Assembly (NCBI GenBank): GCA_029939385.1
Contig: JAOZSZ010000116.1
Span: 1-5,288 of the forward strand
Origin: Pontiella sp.
GTDB taxonomy: Bacteria > Verrucomicrobiota > Kiritimatiellia > Kiritimatiellales > Pontiellaceae
DNA: 5,288 nt
Direction: 5' to 3'
The notes under the pieces were generated by a model. It saw only the letters and a list, made by a program, of their open reading frames with translations, searched no databases and was not told the DNA's origin. Position 1 is the first letter of the stretch. The number at the start of each line of letters is the position of its first letter. A program made the position numbers and the translations under genes. Below, one piece after another: positions 5,255-5,288 of the stretch.

Positions 5255-5288
5255 ACAAATATCCAGACCTAATCCTGCCCACTGTTTT

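Noticed and set aside
1..5288. Mobile element, CRISPR array, tRNA or rRNA gene
   Set aside because: No regularly spaced repeats, transposase motifs, cloverleaf or rRNA-like stretches were seen on either strand; nearly all bases are in housekeeping genes.

Overview
The window holds the start of a division and cell-wall (dcw) gene cluster on the minus strand and a divergent two-gene unit on the plus strand. Read from about 3.2 kb down to base 1, the minus strand carries mraZ, a doubtful 74-residue reading frame, rsmH (mraW), an ftsL-like gene and the first 377 codons of ftsI, which runs off the left edge. mraZ-rsmH-ftsL-ftsI is the classical dcw order. The genes are closely packed (gaps of 4 and 37 bases in rsmH-ftsL-ftsI), and strong ribosome-binding sites decide several starts.

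A 241-base divergent intergenic region (3148-3388) separates mraZ from lgt. It holds a plausible mraZ promoter, a weaker lgt promoter that would give an almost leaderless message, and a 16-base near-palindrome. On the plus strand lgt (prolipoprotein diacylglyceryl transferase) overlaps by 8 bases a gene for a PP-loop ATPase of the ThiI/MnmA-like tRNA-thiolation type with a C-terminal NFACT-R-like RNA-binding segment. A GC-rich nested inverted repeat follows, then the window ends.

The most unusual point is the second plus-strand gene. It has a good Shine-Dalgarno sequence and an ATG at 4212, but its fifth codon is TAG. The frame then stays open for 325 codons with every expected motif intact. 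The diagnostic SGGLDS loop lies just after the TAG, and no usable start codon lies between them, so the protein needs readthrough, recoding, or a correction of the sequence.

The organism is a bacterium of moderate GC with a Gram-negative-type set of envelope genes. The MraZ wording (LDAKRR, then PSSWR) and the divergent short FtsL recall the Verrucomicrobiota/Kiritimatiellota/Lentisphaerota side of the PVC group. That placement is from memory of the families and is not proven here. The plus strand is C-rich throughout, so the two gene blocks have opposite third-position preferences, which suggests strong replication-strand skew. Functionally the dcw block supplies septal peptidoglycan synthesis and its regulator plus a 16S rRNA methylase. 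lgt starts lipoprotein maturation, and the last gene probably modifies tRNA. Apart from the amber codon and some small regulatory candidates the region is conserved housekeeping DNA, and I see no mobile element, CRISPR array, tRNA or rRNA.
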